30,323 nt of DNA from an uncultured Lachnospiraceae bacterium (GTDB lineage Bacteria > Bacillota > Clostridia > Lachnospirales > Lachnospiraceae), in the NCBI GenBank assembly GCA_910577175.1, contig CAJTLU010000022.1:1-30323 (forward strand), in the 5' to 3' direction. Positions 22,912 through 29,965 of the stretch are shown one piece after another; positions within the stretch are counted from its first letter, which is position 1; each line of letters opens with the position of its first letter. A program made the position numbers and the translations under genes. A model generated the notes under the pieces. That model saw nothing but the letters and a program-made list of their open reading frames with translations. It had not been told where the DNA came from and searched no databases.

Positions 22912-23622
22912 ATGAAGAAGCTGGGAAAAATGAATGAAATAGCGTGGGTAGCCGGGATTGTGCTGTGCGCGCTTGGCGTGTGCCTGATTACAAAGGCGGA
23001 CTTCGGGCTTTCGATGATAGCGGCCCCGGCGTATATTCTGCATACCGGGTTCATCAAAATTTTTCCGTGGTACACCCAGGGAACTTCGGAATACATTTTT
23101 CAGGGCGTTTTGCTGATACTATTATGTATCGCGGTGCGCCGCTTCCGGTTCCGGTATCTGTTTTCGTTTGTCACTGCAGTGCTGTTTGGTCTTACGTTAG
23201 ACGGCTGGTTTTTTGTGTTTGGTGGAAATGCAGCCTATGCGAGCCTGGCGGTAAGGATTTTTGCATTTTTGATGGGCGGACTGTTTACGGGATTTGCAAT
23301 CGCCTTCTTTTTCCGTACAAAGCTGCCGCTGCAGATTTATGAATTGGTAGTGACGGAGCTTTCGGACCGTTACGGCTGGAAAAATACGACGGTAAAGCAG
23401 ATTTATGATGCGGCAAGCCTGCTTTTGTCCGTTCTGCTTGCTGCGCTGGTCAATCACAGCATGACGGGAATCGGCATCGGAACAGTAATTCTTACCGTAG
23501 TCAATGCGCCGTTAATCGCGCTGGCCGGGAAGCTTTTGGACCGGGTATTTGTTTTTGATTCCCTGTTTGCGAAGAGAGAGCCGGAGGAAAAGAAGAAAAG
23601 AGAGGACAAGCAAAAGAGATAA
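22912..23622 (+). CDS. YczE/YitT-like membrane protein
   Basis: The protein has 236 residues with about five to six hydrophobic segments: roughly 8-30, 60-78, 83-103, 110-133 and 165-205. The N-terminal IAWVAGIVLCALGVCLITKADFGLS, with a conserved ALG..L..KADFGLS pattern, is characteristic of YczE/YyaS/YitT-like proteins of Firmicutes. The C-terminus is very lysine/glutamate-rich. The start ATG at 22912 has an AGGAG site. Transport activity is not established for the family. It follows the FAD dehydrogenase closely. The coding end and the next 90 bases form an unusual purine-rich tract. Confidence 0.8.
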   Translation: MKKLGKMNEIAWVAGIVLCALGVCLITKADFGLSMIAAPAYILHTGFIKIFPWYTQGTSEYIFQGVLLILLCIAVRRFRFRYLFSFVTAVLFGLTLDGWFFVFGGNAAYASLAVRIFAFLMGGLFTGFAIAFFFRTKLPLQIYELVVTELSDRYGWKNTTVKQIYDAASLLLSVLLAALVNHSMTGIGIGTVILTVVNAPLIALAGKLLDRVFVFDSLFAKREPEEKKKREDKQKR

Positions 23623-23749
23623 AAGAGGGAAGAGAAAAGGAATAAAAGAAGACAGGATATAAGAAGGAAGAAGATAAAGAAGAACAGGGGCAATCGTTTT
23701 TCCGGGGCATATTGATAACTATGGTGAAAAAGTTGCAACGGAGGTTTGT

Positions 23750-24565
23750 ATGACAGCGGAAATGATAATCGGGATGCTTCTGCCGTTTTTTGGAACGACG
23801 CTTGGGGCATCGTGCGTCTTCTTTATGCGAAAGAAAAAATGCGCCCCGGTATGTGCGGAGCTGCCAGATGGCGGGAACCGCATGCAGAGGGTGCTGTTAG
23901 GTTTTGCGGCCGGTGTGATGGTGGCGGCGTCGGTCTGGTCGCTTTTGATTCCGGCAATTGAAATGTCGGAGGGCGGGCCGGTACCTGCGTTTCTTCCCCC
24001 GGCGGTCGGGTTTGCTCTCGGTATTTTGTTCCTATTGTTGTTAGACCACCTGATTCCGCATCTTCATATTAACGAGGATGCGCCGGAAGGGCCTCACAGC
24101 AGACTGGGACGTCTGTCCATGCTGACCCTTGCGGTAACCCTGCACAATATACCGGAAGGAATGGCGGCAGGCGTGGTATTTGCGGCGGTACTGTCCGGAA
24201 AGGGAGGGATTCAGATAACGGACGCGTATGCGCTTGCAATCGGAATTGCGATACAGAACTTTCCAGAGGGGGCAATTATCTCCCTGCCGATGAAAAGCAG
24301 CGGCGGAAGCAAAGGGAAGGCATTTCTCTGTGGGGCGCTGTCAGGCGCAGTGGAGCCGGTTGCGGCAATTGTCACGGTGCTGCTTTCCGGTCTGATTGTG
24401 CCGGTCCTGCCGTATCTGCTTGCATTTGCAGCAGGGGCAATGATTTATGTGGTCGTAGAGGAGCTGGTGCCGGAAAGCGTCAAGGGCGCGTCCTCGGACT
24501 TCGGGACAATAGGCTTTAGCATCGGCTTTTTGATTATGATGATACTTGACGTGGCGCTGGGGTAA
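23750..24565 (+). CDS. ZIP family metal transporter (ZupT/GufA-like)
   Basis: The protein has 271 residues and about eight membrane segments. It takes up divalent metals such as zinc, iron or manganese. The two conserved metal-site helices are visible: LHNIPEGMAAG (TM4, HNxPEG) and IQNFPEGAII (TM5, where the usual H is Q, as in many GufA-type members). The short loop after TM3 contains HLHIN, a possible metal-binding cluster. An A/G-rich site (GGAGG) precedes the ATG at 23750. No Zur or Fur box is recognisable upstream. Confidence 0.92.
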   Translation: MTAEMIIGMLLPFFGTTLGASCVFFMRKKKCAPVCAELPDGGNRMQRVLLGFAAGVMVAASVWSLLIPAIEMSEGGPVPAFLPPAVGFALGILFLLLLDHLIPHLHINEDAPEGPHSRLGRLSMLTLAVTLHNIPEGMAAGVVFAAVLSGKGGIQITDAYALAIGIAIQNFPEGAIISLPMKSSGGSKGKAFLCGALSGAVEPVAAIVTVLLSGLIVPVLPYLLAFAAGAMIYVVVEELVPESVKGASSDFGTIGFSIGFLIMMILDVALG

Positions 24566-24643
24566 GCAGGACCTAAGGGTGCTATCGGCTCCTGATAAGA
24601 GGAGAAATGCACCGCAGAAAATACAAGAGACTCGGAGGATACC

Positions 24644-25240
24644 ATGGATAAAAAAGAGAGCGGTTTTTGCGCAATGATGTCGCGCATGAAGTATATTGAC
24701 CGGTGGGCGCTAATGCGGAATTCCTGCACGGAAAATATTTGCGAGCATTCGCTGGAGGTCGCAATGATTGCCCATATGCTTTGTATCATCGGGAACAAGC
24801 GTTTCGGAAAGCAGTTAGACGCAAGCCGGGCAGCGCTGCTCGGAATGTATCACGATACTACGGAGATTATTACGGGCGATATGCCGACGCCGGTTAAGTA
24901 TTATAACGAAACAATACAGGAGGTCTTCCACAGCATTGAGGGGGCGGCCGCAGAGCAGCTTCTTTCCATGCTGCCGGAGGACCTGCGGGGGGAGTTTTAC
25001 AGCCTGTATTTCCGGCAGGAGGGCGAGGAGTACCTTTGGCGTCTCGTAAAGGCAGCGGACAAGTTTTCGGCGCTGATCAAGTGTATGGAGGAGCAGAAAA
25101 CCGGAAACCGGGAGTTTGATAATGCAATGGAGGCGACCAGAGAATCCATTGTAGCAATGGGACTTCCGGAGGCGGACTGCTTTTTAGAGGAGTTTATCCC
25201 CGCCTATGATAAAAACCTGGACCAGCTGCGGAAGAAATAG
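24644..25240 (+). CDS. yfbR: HD-domain 5'-deoxynucleotidase, YfbR-like
   Basis: The protein has 198 residues, nearly the same length as E. coli YfbR. It dephosphorylates deoxyribonucleoside 5'-monophosphates with a divalent metal. HD residues correspond one to one: H35 (CEHSLEVA), H70-D71 (MYHDTTE) and D139 (KAADKFSAL). The GDMPTPVKYY segment after the HD pair is also typical. The ATG at 24644 has a CGGAGG site. It stands between the metal transporter and a HAD hydrolase on the same strand; a nucleotide-pool role fits the neighbouring guaA. Confidence 0.9.
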   Translation: MDKKESGFCAMMSRMKYIDRWALMRNSCTENICEHSLEVAMIAHMLCIIGNKRFGKQLDASRAALLGMYHDTTEIITGDMPTPVKYYNETIQEVFHSIEGAAAEQLLSMLPEDLRGEFYSLYFRQEGEEYLWRLVKAADKFSALIKCMEEQKTGNREFDNAMEATRESIVAMGLPEADCFLEEFIPAYDKNLDQLRKK

Positions 25241-25350
25241 CGTTTTGTTGTTCTACGTGGGAGGATATTCCATTTTAAGAGGTGTGGAGCCTGCCAGGAA
25301 AGCTTTTCATTTTAAGCAGGGTGGGGTCACCGAAAGAGAGGAAGAATGTG

Positions 25351-26040
25351 ATGAAAGCAGTTATTTTTGATATGTTTGAGACCTTAGTGACGCTTCATGG
25401 CGGCCCTTTGTATTTTGGGAAGGAAATCGCGGACGACCTGGGCATTTCCGCAGAGGAGTTTTATCCGCTCTGGCATCAGACGGAGGATGACCGCAGCAAA
25501 GGGGCCCTGCGGTTTGAAGAGGCACTTACCTGGATTGGAGAGCATATGACGTTCCCATATCCGGAGCGGATAGCCGCCGTTTCCGAAAAACGCCGCGCAT
25601 TTAAGGAAGAGGCATTCCGTCATGTAGAGGACCGTATTCTGCAAATGATGAAAGAGCTAAAAGAGCACGGGGCAAAAATCGGGCTGATTAGTAATTGTTT
25701 CTGGGAGGAAGCGGAGGCAATACATAACAGCTGTCTCGCTTCATACTTTGATACGATGCTGCTTTCCTGCGAACTCGGGATGCAAAAGCCGGAGCCGGAG
25801 CTCTATTACCGATGTATGCGTGAGCTTCAGGCTGCGCCGGAGGAATGCCTTTATGTAGGCGATGGCGGCAGCAGGGAACTGGAAACGGCAGCAAAGCTCG
25901 GTCTGCACCCGCTGCAGGCAGGGTGGTATCTTGGAACTCCGGGCGGCAGCAGCAGAAAAGAGGGAATCCCTTTTGCGGAAAAGCCAGAGGAAGTAGTACA
26001 GGCGTTCCGGAATTGTCCCGACGGCTGTGCGGCAGTTTAA
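25351..26040 (+). CDS. HAD-superfamily hydrolase
   Basis: The protein has 229 residues. Motif I is VIFDMFETL with nucleophile D7 and T11; the usual second aspartate (D+2) is replaced by F, as in REG-2/haloacid-dehalogenase-like HADs, so classical phosphatase activity is uncertain. Motif II is LISN, motif III is the lysine of GMQKPEPELYY, motif IV is YVGDGGSRELE. The cap between motifs I and II is helical (about 15-95). The ATG at 25351 follows AGAGAGG; a longer in-frame start at 25282 lacks a site. The substrate is unknown. Confidence 0.85.
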   Translation: MKAVIFDMFETLVTLHGGPLYFGKEIADDLGISAEEFYPLWHQTEDDRSKGALRFEEALTWIGEHMTFPYPERIAAVSEKRRAFKEEAFRHVEDRILQMMKELKEHGAKIGLISNCFWEEAEAIHNSCLASYFDTMLLSCELGMQKPEPELYYRCMRELQAAPEECLYVGDGGSRELETAAKLGLHPLQAGWYLGTPGGSSRKEGIPFAEKPEEVVQAFRNCPDGCAAV

Positions 26041-26092
26041 ATTTGCATGTGCAGGCACCCTGCCAGACTTTCCATAAGAGCTGTTAAGCCGT

Positions 26093-26135
26093 CCGGATTT
26101 GCCGCAGAATCCGTTGCTTCGCAGCGCAAATCTGG
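26093..26135. repeat. Inverted repeat downstream of the HAD gene
   Basis: CCGGATTTGC (26093-26102) pairs with GCAAATCTGG (26126-26135), one wobble. It lies in the 262-base gap before guaA. There is no T run directly after, so terminator function is doubtful. Confidence 0.4.
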
Positions 26136-26164
26136 CGCGGGAAACGATTTTATCAGCATTTCCC

Positions 26165-26224
26165 TAAAAATGCAGAAACTCAAGGAAATTAGGACTAGCC
26201 ATAGAAGAAAAAAAGGTGTAGAAT
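26165..26224 (+). promoter_or_regulatory. Promoter of guaA with shared upstream motif
   Basis: TAGAAT (26219-26224) with a weak -35 TAGCCA (26196-26201) 17 bases before. The motif TAAAAATGCAGAAACTC starts at 26165, exactly 31 bases before that -35. No purine riboswitch fold is recognisable in the 70-base leader. Confidence 0.55.
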
Positions 26225-26302
26225 GGTGAAATAAAAAGAGCCGGAACGAAAATACAGGATAATCTGCGGCTGATGTTTGGGAAAAGACTTTGGAGGATGA
26301 CG

Positions 26303-27844
26303 ATGAACGAGGAAATGATACTCATTTTGGATTTTGGCGGACAGTATAACCAGCTGATTGCAAGACGGGTCAGGGAGTGCCAGGTATACTGCGAGGTAAT
26401 GCCGTACAGCATGGGCATAGACGAAATTAAGGCAAAGCATCCGAAGGGAATCATTTTTACCGGCGGGCCGAACAGCGTATACGGCGAGGATGCGCCGCGG
26501 TGTCTGCCGGAGCTGTTTGAGCTCGGGATTCCGGTTCTCGGTATCTGCTATGGCGCGCAGCTGATGGCGTATCTGCTTGGAGGAAAGGTTACGACGGCAC
26601 CGGTCAGCGAGTACGGAAAAACGGAGGTAGAGGTATGTAAGCCTTCTGTTCTATTAGAGCAGGTTTCCGCCAGAACCATCTGCTGGATGAGCCATACCGA
26701 TTATATTGAAAAGGCGCCGGAGGGATTTACTGTGACGGCGCGTACGCCGGTCTGCCCGGTAGCGGCGATGGAAGCGCCGGAGCGGAAGCTTTATGCAGTA
26801 CAGTTCCATCCGGAGGTCATGCACACACAGGAAGGCGTAAGGATGCTTTCTAACTTTGTATTTCAGGTCTGCGGCTGTGCCGGGACATGGAAAATGGCGT
26901 CCTTTGTGGAAACCGCGGTTGCCTCGGTGCGGGAAAAGGTAGGAAACGGAAAGGTGCTCTGTGCTCTGTCCGGCGGTGTGGACTCTTCCGTGGCAGCGGT
27001 GCTTCTGTCAAAGGCAGTCGGCAAACAGCTGACCTGCGTTTTTGTAGACCACGGACTGCTCCGTAAAAACGAAGGAGACGAGGTAGAAGCCGTTTTCGGA
27101 CCGCAGGGCGCCTATGACCTGAACTTTGTCCGCGTCAACGTGCAGGAGCGCTTTTATGCAGCCCTAAAGGGCGTAGAAGAGCCGGAAGCAAAGCGCAAAA
27201 TCATTGGCGAAGAGTTTATCCGTGTCTTTGAAGAGGAAGCCAAAAAAATTGGAGCCGTGGACTTTCTTGTGCAGGGAACGATTTACCCGGATGTCATCGA
27301 ATCCGGCCTCGGCAAGTCCGCGGTCATCAAGTCCCACCACAATGTAGGCGGTCTGCCGGATTGCGTAGACTTTAAAGAAATTATTGAGCCGCTCCGCCTT
27401 TTATTTAAGGACGAGGTCCGCAAGGCAGGGCTGGAGCTGGGGCTTCCAGAGCATCTGGTGTACCGCCAGCCGTTCCCGGGACCGGGACTCGGCGTGCGCA
27501 TTATCGGTGAGGTTACTCCGGAAAAGGTCCGCATCGTACAGGAGGCAGACTACATCTATCGTGAAGAAATCGCAAAGCGGGGGCTCGGAAAAGACCTCGG
27601 ACAATACTTTGCCGCCATCACTAACATGCGCTCCGTAGGCTGCATGGGAGACGAACGCACCTACGACTACGCGATTGCGCTCCGCGCAGTACAAACCTCC
27701 GACTTTATGACCGCCGAAGCCGCCGAGCTTCCGTGGGAGCTTCTAGGAACCGTCTCCAGCCGGATTGTCAATGAAGTAAAGGGGGTAAACCGGGTGCTGT
27801 ATGACTGCACGGGGAAGCCGCCGGCGACGATAGAGTTTGAGTGA
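26303..27844 (+). CDS. guaA: GMP synthase (glutamine-hydrolysing)
   Basis: The protein has 513 residues and converts XMP to GMP with ATP and glutamine. The N-terminal class I amidotransferase has the nucleophile C82 in LGICYGAQ and the HPE pair in FHPEVMHT. The ATP-pyrophosphatase P-loop is LSGGVDSSV (near residue 220), and the dimerization domain ends with the usual TGKPPATIEFE. I chose the ATG at 26303, 6 bases after GGAGG, over starts at 26273 and 26297. It is the last core gene; base composition drops sharply after it. Confidence 0.97.
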   Translation: MNEEMILILDFGGQYNQLIARRVRECQVYCEVMPYSMGIDEIKAKHPKGIIFTGGPNSVYGEDAPRCLPELFELGIPVLGICYGAQLMAYLLGGKVTTAPVSEYGKTEVEVCKPSVLLEQVSARTICWMSHTDYIEKAPEGFTVTARTPVCPVAAMEAPERKLYAVQFHPEVMHTQEGVRMLSNFVFQVCGCAGTWKMASFVETAVASVREKVGNGKVLCALSGGVDSSVAAVLLSKAVGKQLTCVFVDHGLLRKNEGDEVEAVFGPQGAYDLNFVRVNVQERFYAALKGVEEPEAKRKIIGEEFIRVFEEEAKKIGAVDFLVQGTIYPDVIESGLGKSAVIKSHHNVGGLPDCVDFKEIIEPLRLLFKDEVRKAGLELGLPEHLVYRQPFPGPGLGVRIIGEVTPEKVRIVQEADYIYREEIAKRGLGKDLGQYFAAITNMRSVGCMGDERTYDYAIALRAVQTSDFMTAEAAELPWELLGTVSSRIVNEVKGVNRVLYDCTGKPPATIEFE

Positions 27845-27876
27845 TGATGAATAGCTGATTTTGGAGAGAAATATAG

Positions 27877-28337
27877 ATGAAGGAAATAATTGCATATGAA
27901 ATGATATATAATAAAGTATTGAAGTATCAGAATGACATCATATGTGTTCCTTTTCAAAAAGAATATTAGAATGAATATATGAAAATATATAATGAATGTT
28001 TTACAAAATGAGAAAAGCTTTAGAAGTTGAGCCAATAAGTTTTTATTATGATTATTCCCAAATCAAAGATAAAATAAATGATATTTTTCTATATTTGCAA
28101 AATGGAGTAATAGTAGGTGCTGTTTCTTGTTATGAAAATGAGTTAGATGATTTAATTGTTGAGAAATCGTTTCAAGGACGGGGTATAGGACAAAAATTAT
28201 TGTTATGGGGAATGAATCATATAAAGGAACAAGGCTATGAAGAAATTATTTTGCATGTAGCTGAATGGAATCAAAATGCAGTGAAGTTGTATTTGAAAAA
28301 TGGATTTAGCATTAAGAAAAGAGAGAAGGTGCGTTAA
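27877..28337 (+). pseudogene. Broken GNAT acetyltransferase gene
   Basis: The C-terminal 113 residues are open from 27996 and clearly GNAT: GAVSCYENELDDLIVEKSFQGRGIGQKLLLWGMNHIKEQGYEEIILHV (split here as two known blocks, SFQGRGIGQKLL for acetyl-CoA and WNQNAVKLYLKNGF for motif B). Upstream, the ATG at 27877 begins MKEIIAYEMIYNKVLKYQ in another frame. That frame is cut by a TAG at 27967-27969, resumes as NEYMKIYNECF and then needs one extra T in the T-run at 27999-28002 to join YKMRKALEVE. So the gene carries a nonsense codon and a one-base slip. A shorter protein from 27996 is possible but would lack the first strand and helix. Confidence 0.75.
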
Positions 28338-28370
28338 AGGAAATAGTATTTTTAGCAAGTTTTCCTTTAA
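28334..28370 (+). terminator. Perfect 10-bp hairpin at the end of the GNAT pseudogene
   Basis: TTAAAGGAAA (28334-28343) pairs with TTTCCTTTAA (28361-28370) around a 17-base loop and overlaps the stop codon. Weak terminator candidate. Confidence 0.45.
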
Positions 28371-28381
28371 TGATATTAAAG

Positions 28382-28401
28382 ACATGGTGCTAGCACCATG
28401 T
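28382..28401. promoter_or_regulatory. 20-bp perfect palindrome
   Basis: ACATGGTGCTAGCACCATGT is fully self-complementary. It could be an operator for a dimeric regulator or the stem of a short hairpin. It is not adjacent to a gene start that I can support. Confidence 0.6.
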
Positions 28402-28593
28402 AATGAGGACATTAAGGAGATGTGTCGGATTTGTTACGTATTAGCGTTTTAGAGTACCTTATTTTACAAGGCATTTGCGGCATGGGTATGATGTGGAGGA
28501 TATTTTATATATTTATTCTCAAAAACGGCTTTTATTGCGTAACATTTCAAAAGTGGGTTGCTAAATTACCGGGATTTGCTATAACAAATGTGT
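28402..28593 (+). other. AT-rich segment with gene scraps
   Basis: Short open frames occur (one from 28422), but none has a convincing ribosome site or family resemblance. One frame near 28480-28560 reads YDVEDILYIYSQKRLLLRN and ends at a stop, possibly the worn end of a lost gene. I see nothing functional that I can support. Confidence 0.3.
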
Positions 28594-28721
28594 GGCAACA
28601 TTTTGGCAACAGAAAATCAGCAAGCCATAATAAATGATGTAATTGATGTAAAAATAGGCGTGTATTTGCACAGAACTTAAACATAAACAGTTAAGAACAA
28701 CAAAGAACAAGCCGAGTTCGA
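28594..28721 (+). repeat. 128-bp direct repeat, copy A
   Basis: It is about 91 percent identical (12 differences, no gaps) to 29427-29554. It begins GGCAACATTTTGGCAAC and ends GCCGAGTTCGA. One frame of copy B is fully open through the repeat; in copy A the same frame has stops, so both look like the 3' end of one lost coding sequence. Confidence 0.85.
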
Positions 28722-28742
28722 CTATTAAGGAGGAGCATATAA

Positions 28743-29258
28743 ATGAAAAACACAGGTACAAAAGAAATCACAACCGAAAGGTTGATATTGCGAAAAATCA
28801 AACTTGAAGATGCAGAACCTTTGTTGGCTTCAGGCTCTCTTTCCGGCACTTTAGAGGAAGTCAAAAAGAATATTGAAGCACGAATAAAAGATTATGAGTC
28901 CTTGTACACCTATCATTGGGTAATTGAATATAATAATATGCCGATAGGCAGAGTGCTTGCTTGGGAAGTTAATGCCTATAATGAATATTGTCAGTTAGGT
29001 TATGATATTTCTCCCGAATATCGTAACCGAGGATTTATGACCGAAGCAATCAAAGCCATTATAATATATTTAGTTGATGAGGCAGATTTTAATAGAGTAT
29101 ATTGTAATGTAAGGACAAACAATATTAGCTCAAACAAGGTCTGCCAAAAAGCCGGAATGACTTTAGATGGTGTATTAAGAAAGCACTTCAAGAGCAATAT
29201 AGGTTTTGATGATGTAAATGTTTATTCTTTTATAAAAGATGATTTGAAAAGAGATTGA
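28743..29258 (+). CDS. GNAT acetyltransferase, RimJ/RimL-like
   Basis: The protein has 171 residues; the ATG at 28743 has a TAAGGAGG site. It transfers acetyl from acetyl-CoA to an unknown amine. The Acetyltransf_3 layout is clear: ITTERLILRKIKLEDAEPL at the start, LGYDISPEYRNRGFMTEAIKA with the R-x-R-G-x-M/xG/A acetyl-CoA loop (about 85-105), and VRTNNISSNKVCQKAGM near 120-137. It is intact, unlike the GNAT genes on either side, and lies between the two copies of the 128-bp repeat. It could be a resistance-type acetyltransferase, but the specificity cannot be read. Confidence 0.88.
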   Translation: MKNTGTKEITTERLILRKIKLEDAEPLLASGSLSGTLEEVKKNIEARIKDYESLYTYHWVIEYNNMPIGRVLAWEVNAYNEYCQLGYDISPEYRNRGFMTEAIKAIIIYLVDEADFNRVYCNVRTNNISSNKVCQKAGMTLDGVLRKHFKSNIGFDDVNVYSFIKDDLKRD

Positions 29259-29426
29259 AAACAAGGATTGATTACATAATAAAACCAATGGAAACCGTCA
29301 ATGAGATTGACGGTAAGAGATACGTTCTCTACAAGTCTTGGCAGGAAACTTACACAGGAGGTGCATCGCCATTGCCCGAAAGTGGACGGATAATACGCCT
29401 TTTCGTGGCAGCGATCACGGTAGCCG
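29259..29426 (+). pseudogene. Remnant of another GNAT acetyltransferase
   Basis: One frame reads VNEIDGKRYVLYKSWQETYTG, the usual beginning of a GNAT protein of the Y.SW.ETY.G type. A second frame from 29362 reads CIAIARKWTDNT, which in such proteins belongs some 15 residues further on. The part between is missing and the frame changes, so an internal deletion has destroyed the gene. The second frame runs on into the 128-bp repeat. Confidence 0.6.
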
Positions 29427-29554
29427 GGCAACATTTTGGCAACAGAAAATCAGCAAGCCATAATAAATAATGTAATTGATGTAGAAATGGGCGTCTATTT
29501 GTATAGAACTCAAACAAATAGACTTAAGAACAACAAAGAACACGCCGAGTTCGA
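29427..29554 (+). repeat. 128-bp direct repeat, copy B
   Basis: This is the second copy of 28594-28721. Its open frame reads ILATENQQAIINNVIDVE, then GVYLYRTQTNRLKNNKEHAE, and ends at TGA (29556-29558); I do not recognise the protein. Confidence 0.85.
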
Positions 29555-29575
29555 GTGATAAAAGGAAAACAATAA

Positions 29576-29737
29576 TACTATCCGCAATCTGACCGGGAAT
29601 ATAAAAAGATTGAGCCGGATTGCCGGGAGGGAGTACGGGCGCATTTGGAGCGCATGAAAGAACTCTGCAAAGAGCGTAATAAACAGAATGATTTGAAAGG
29701 GCAAAAACAAAAGATTGAGAGGTCGTTAGAGCGATAA
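29576..29737 (+). pseudogene. C-terminal fragment of an unrecognised charged protein
   Basis: An open frame with no start reads YYPQSDREYKKIEPDCREG and goes on through HLERMKELCKERNKQND to a TAA at 29735-29737. Its composition is protein-like (charged, helical) and it lacks a ribosome site, so it looks like the tail of a mobile-element gene whose front is gone. Family unknown. Confidence 0.45.
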
Positions 29738-29756
29738 GAAATTTGAAACATAGTGC

Positions 29757-29785
29757 TTGCTATGCAAATTAAGCTATGTTATAAT
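29757..29785 (+). promoter_or_regulatory. Promoter of the methyltransferase unit
   Basis: TTGCTA (29757-29762), 17 bases, TATAAT (29780-29785). The -10 is perfect. ACATAG (29749-29754) and CTATGT (29774-29779) form an inverted repeat around the -35. Confidence 0.75.
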
Positions 29786-29800
29786 ATCTTCGTGGCAATA

Positions 29801-29853
29801 GAAAATATGCCTGAATGAAAATATGCAATTTAAGTAGAATGTGTTGCATATTT
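29801..29853 (+). promoter_or_regulatory. Alternative stem-loops in the methyltransferase leader
   Basis: GAAAATATGC occurs twice (29801-29810 and 29817-29826). Either copy can pair with GCATATTTC downstream; the nearer copy gives a perfect 10-bp stem AAATATGCAA/TTGCATATTT (29819-29828 with 29844-29853). Two mutually exclusive pairings suggest attenuation. Confidence 0.55.
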
Positions 29854-29881
29854 CAAATATAGATAGAAAGGAATGATTAGG

Positions 29882-29938
29882 ATGAAGAAATCAGGATATA
29901 ACCAGTATAAATTGAACAGGAGGGCGACTATACTTTAA
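29882..29938 (+). CDS. Leader peptide of the methyltransferase gene, 18 residues
   Basis: The ATG at 29882 follows GAAAGGA with 9 bases between and encodes MKKSGYNQYKLNRRATIL before TAA. The two AGG arginine codons form the left arm of a hairpin whose right arm starts directly after the stop codon. The position (28 bases before the main start) and the overlap with competing hairpins are those of leader peptides in inducible resistance genes. I do not recognise this peptide as a known one. Confidence 0.65.
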   Translation: MKKSGYNQYKLNRRATIL

Positions 29939-29961
29939 CCCTCCTGCACTATAATTGGAGG
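29917..29961 (+). promoter_or_regulatory. Translation attenuator: two exclusive hairpins, one hiding the ribosome site
   Basis: CAGGAGGG (29917-29924) pairs with CCCTCCTG (29939-29946). The same CCTCC (29940-29944) can instead pair with GGAGG (29957-29961), the ribosome site of the methyltransferase. Ribosome position on the leader should decide which hairpin forms. Confidence 0.65.
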
Positions 29962-29965
29962 AAAA

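Noticed and set aside
26231..26302. Purine riboswitch before guaA
   Set aside because: The short leader lacks the paired loops and three-way junction of purine aptamers; only a 5-bp AGCCG/CGGCT pairing is visible.
28422..28637. 71-codon frame running into repeat copy A
   Set aside because: No ribosome site, no family resemblance; its tail is simply the repeat read in one frame, and the same tail appears in the frame at copy B.
29255..29470. 71-codon frame from the GNAT end into repeat copy B
   Set aside because: It joins a broken GNAT front to the repeat; starts at a TTG inside the preceding stop and has no independent signals.
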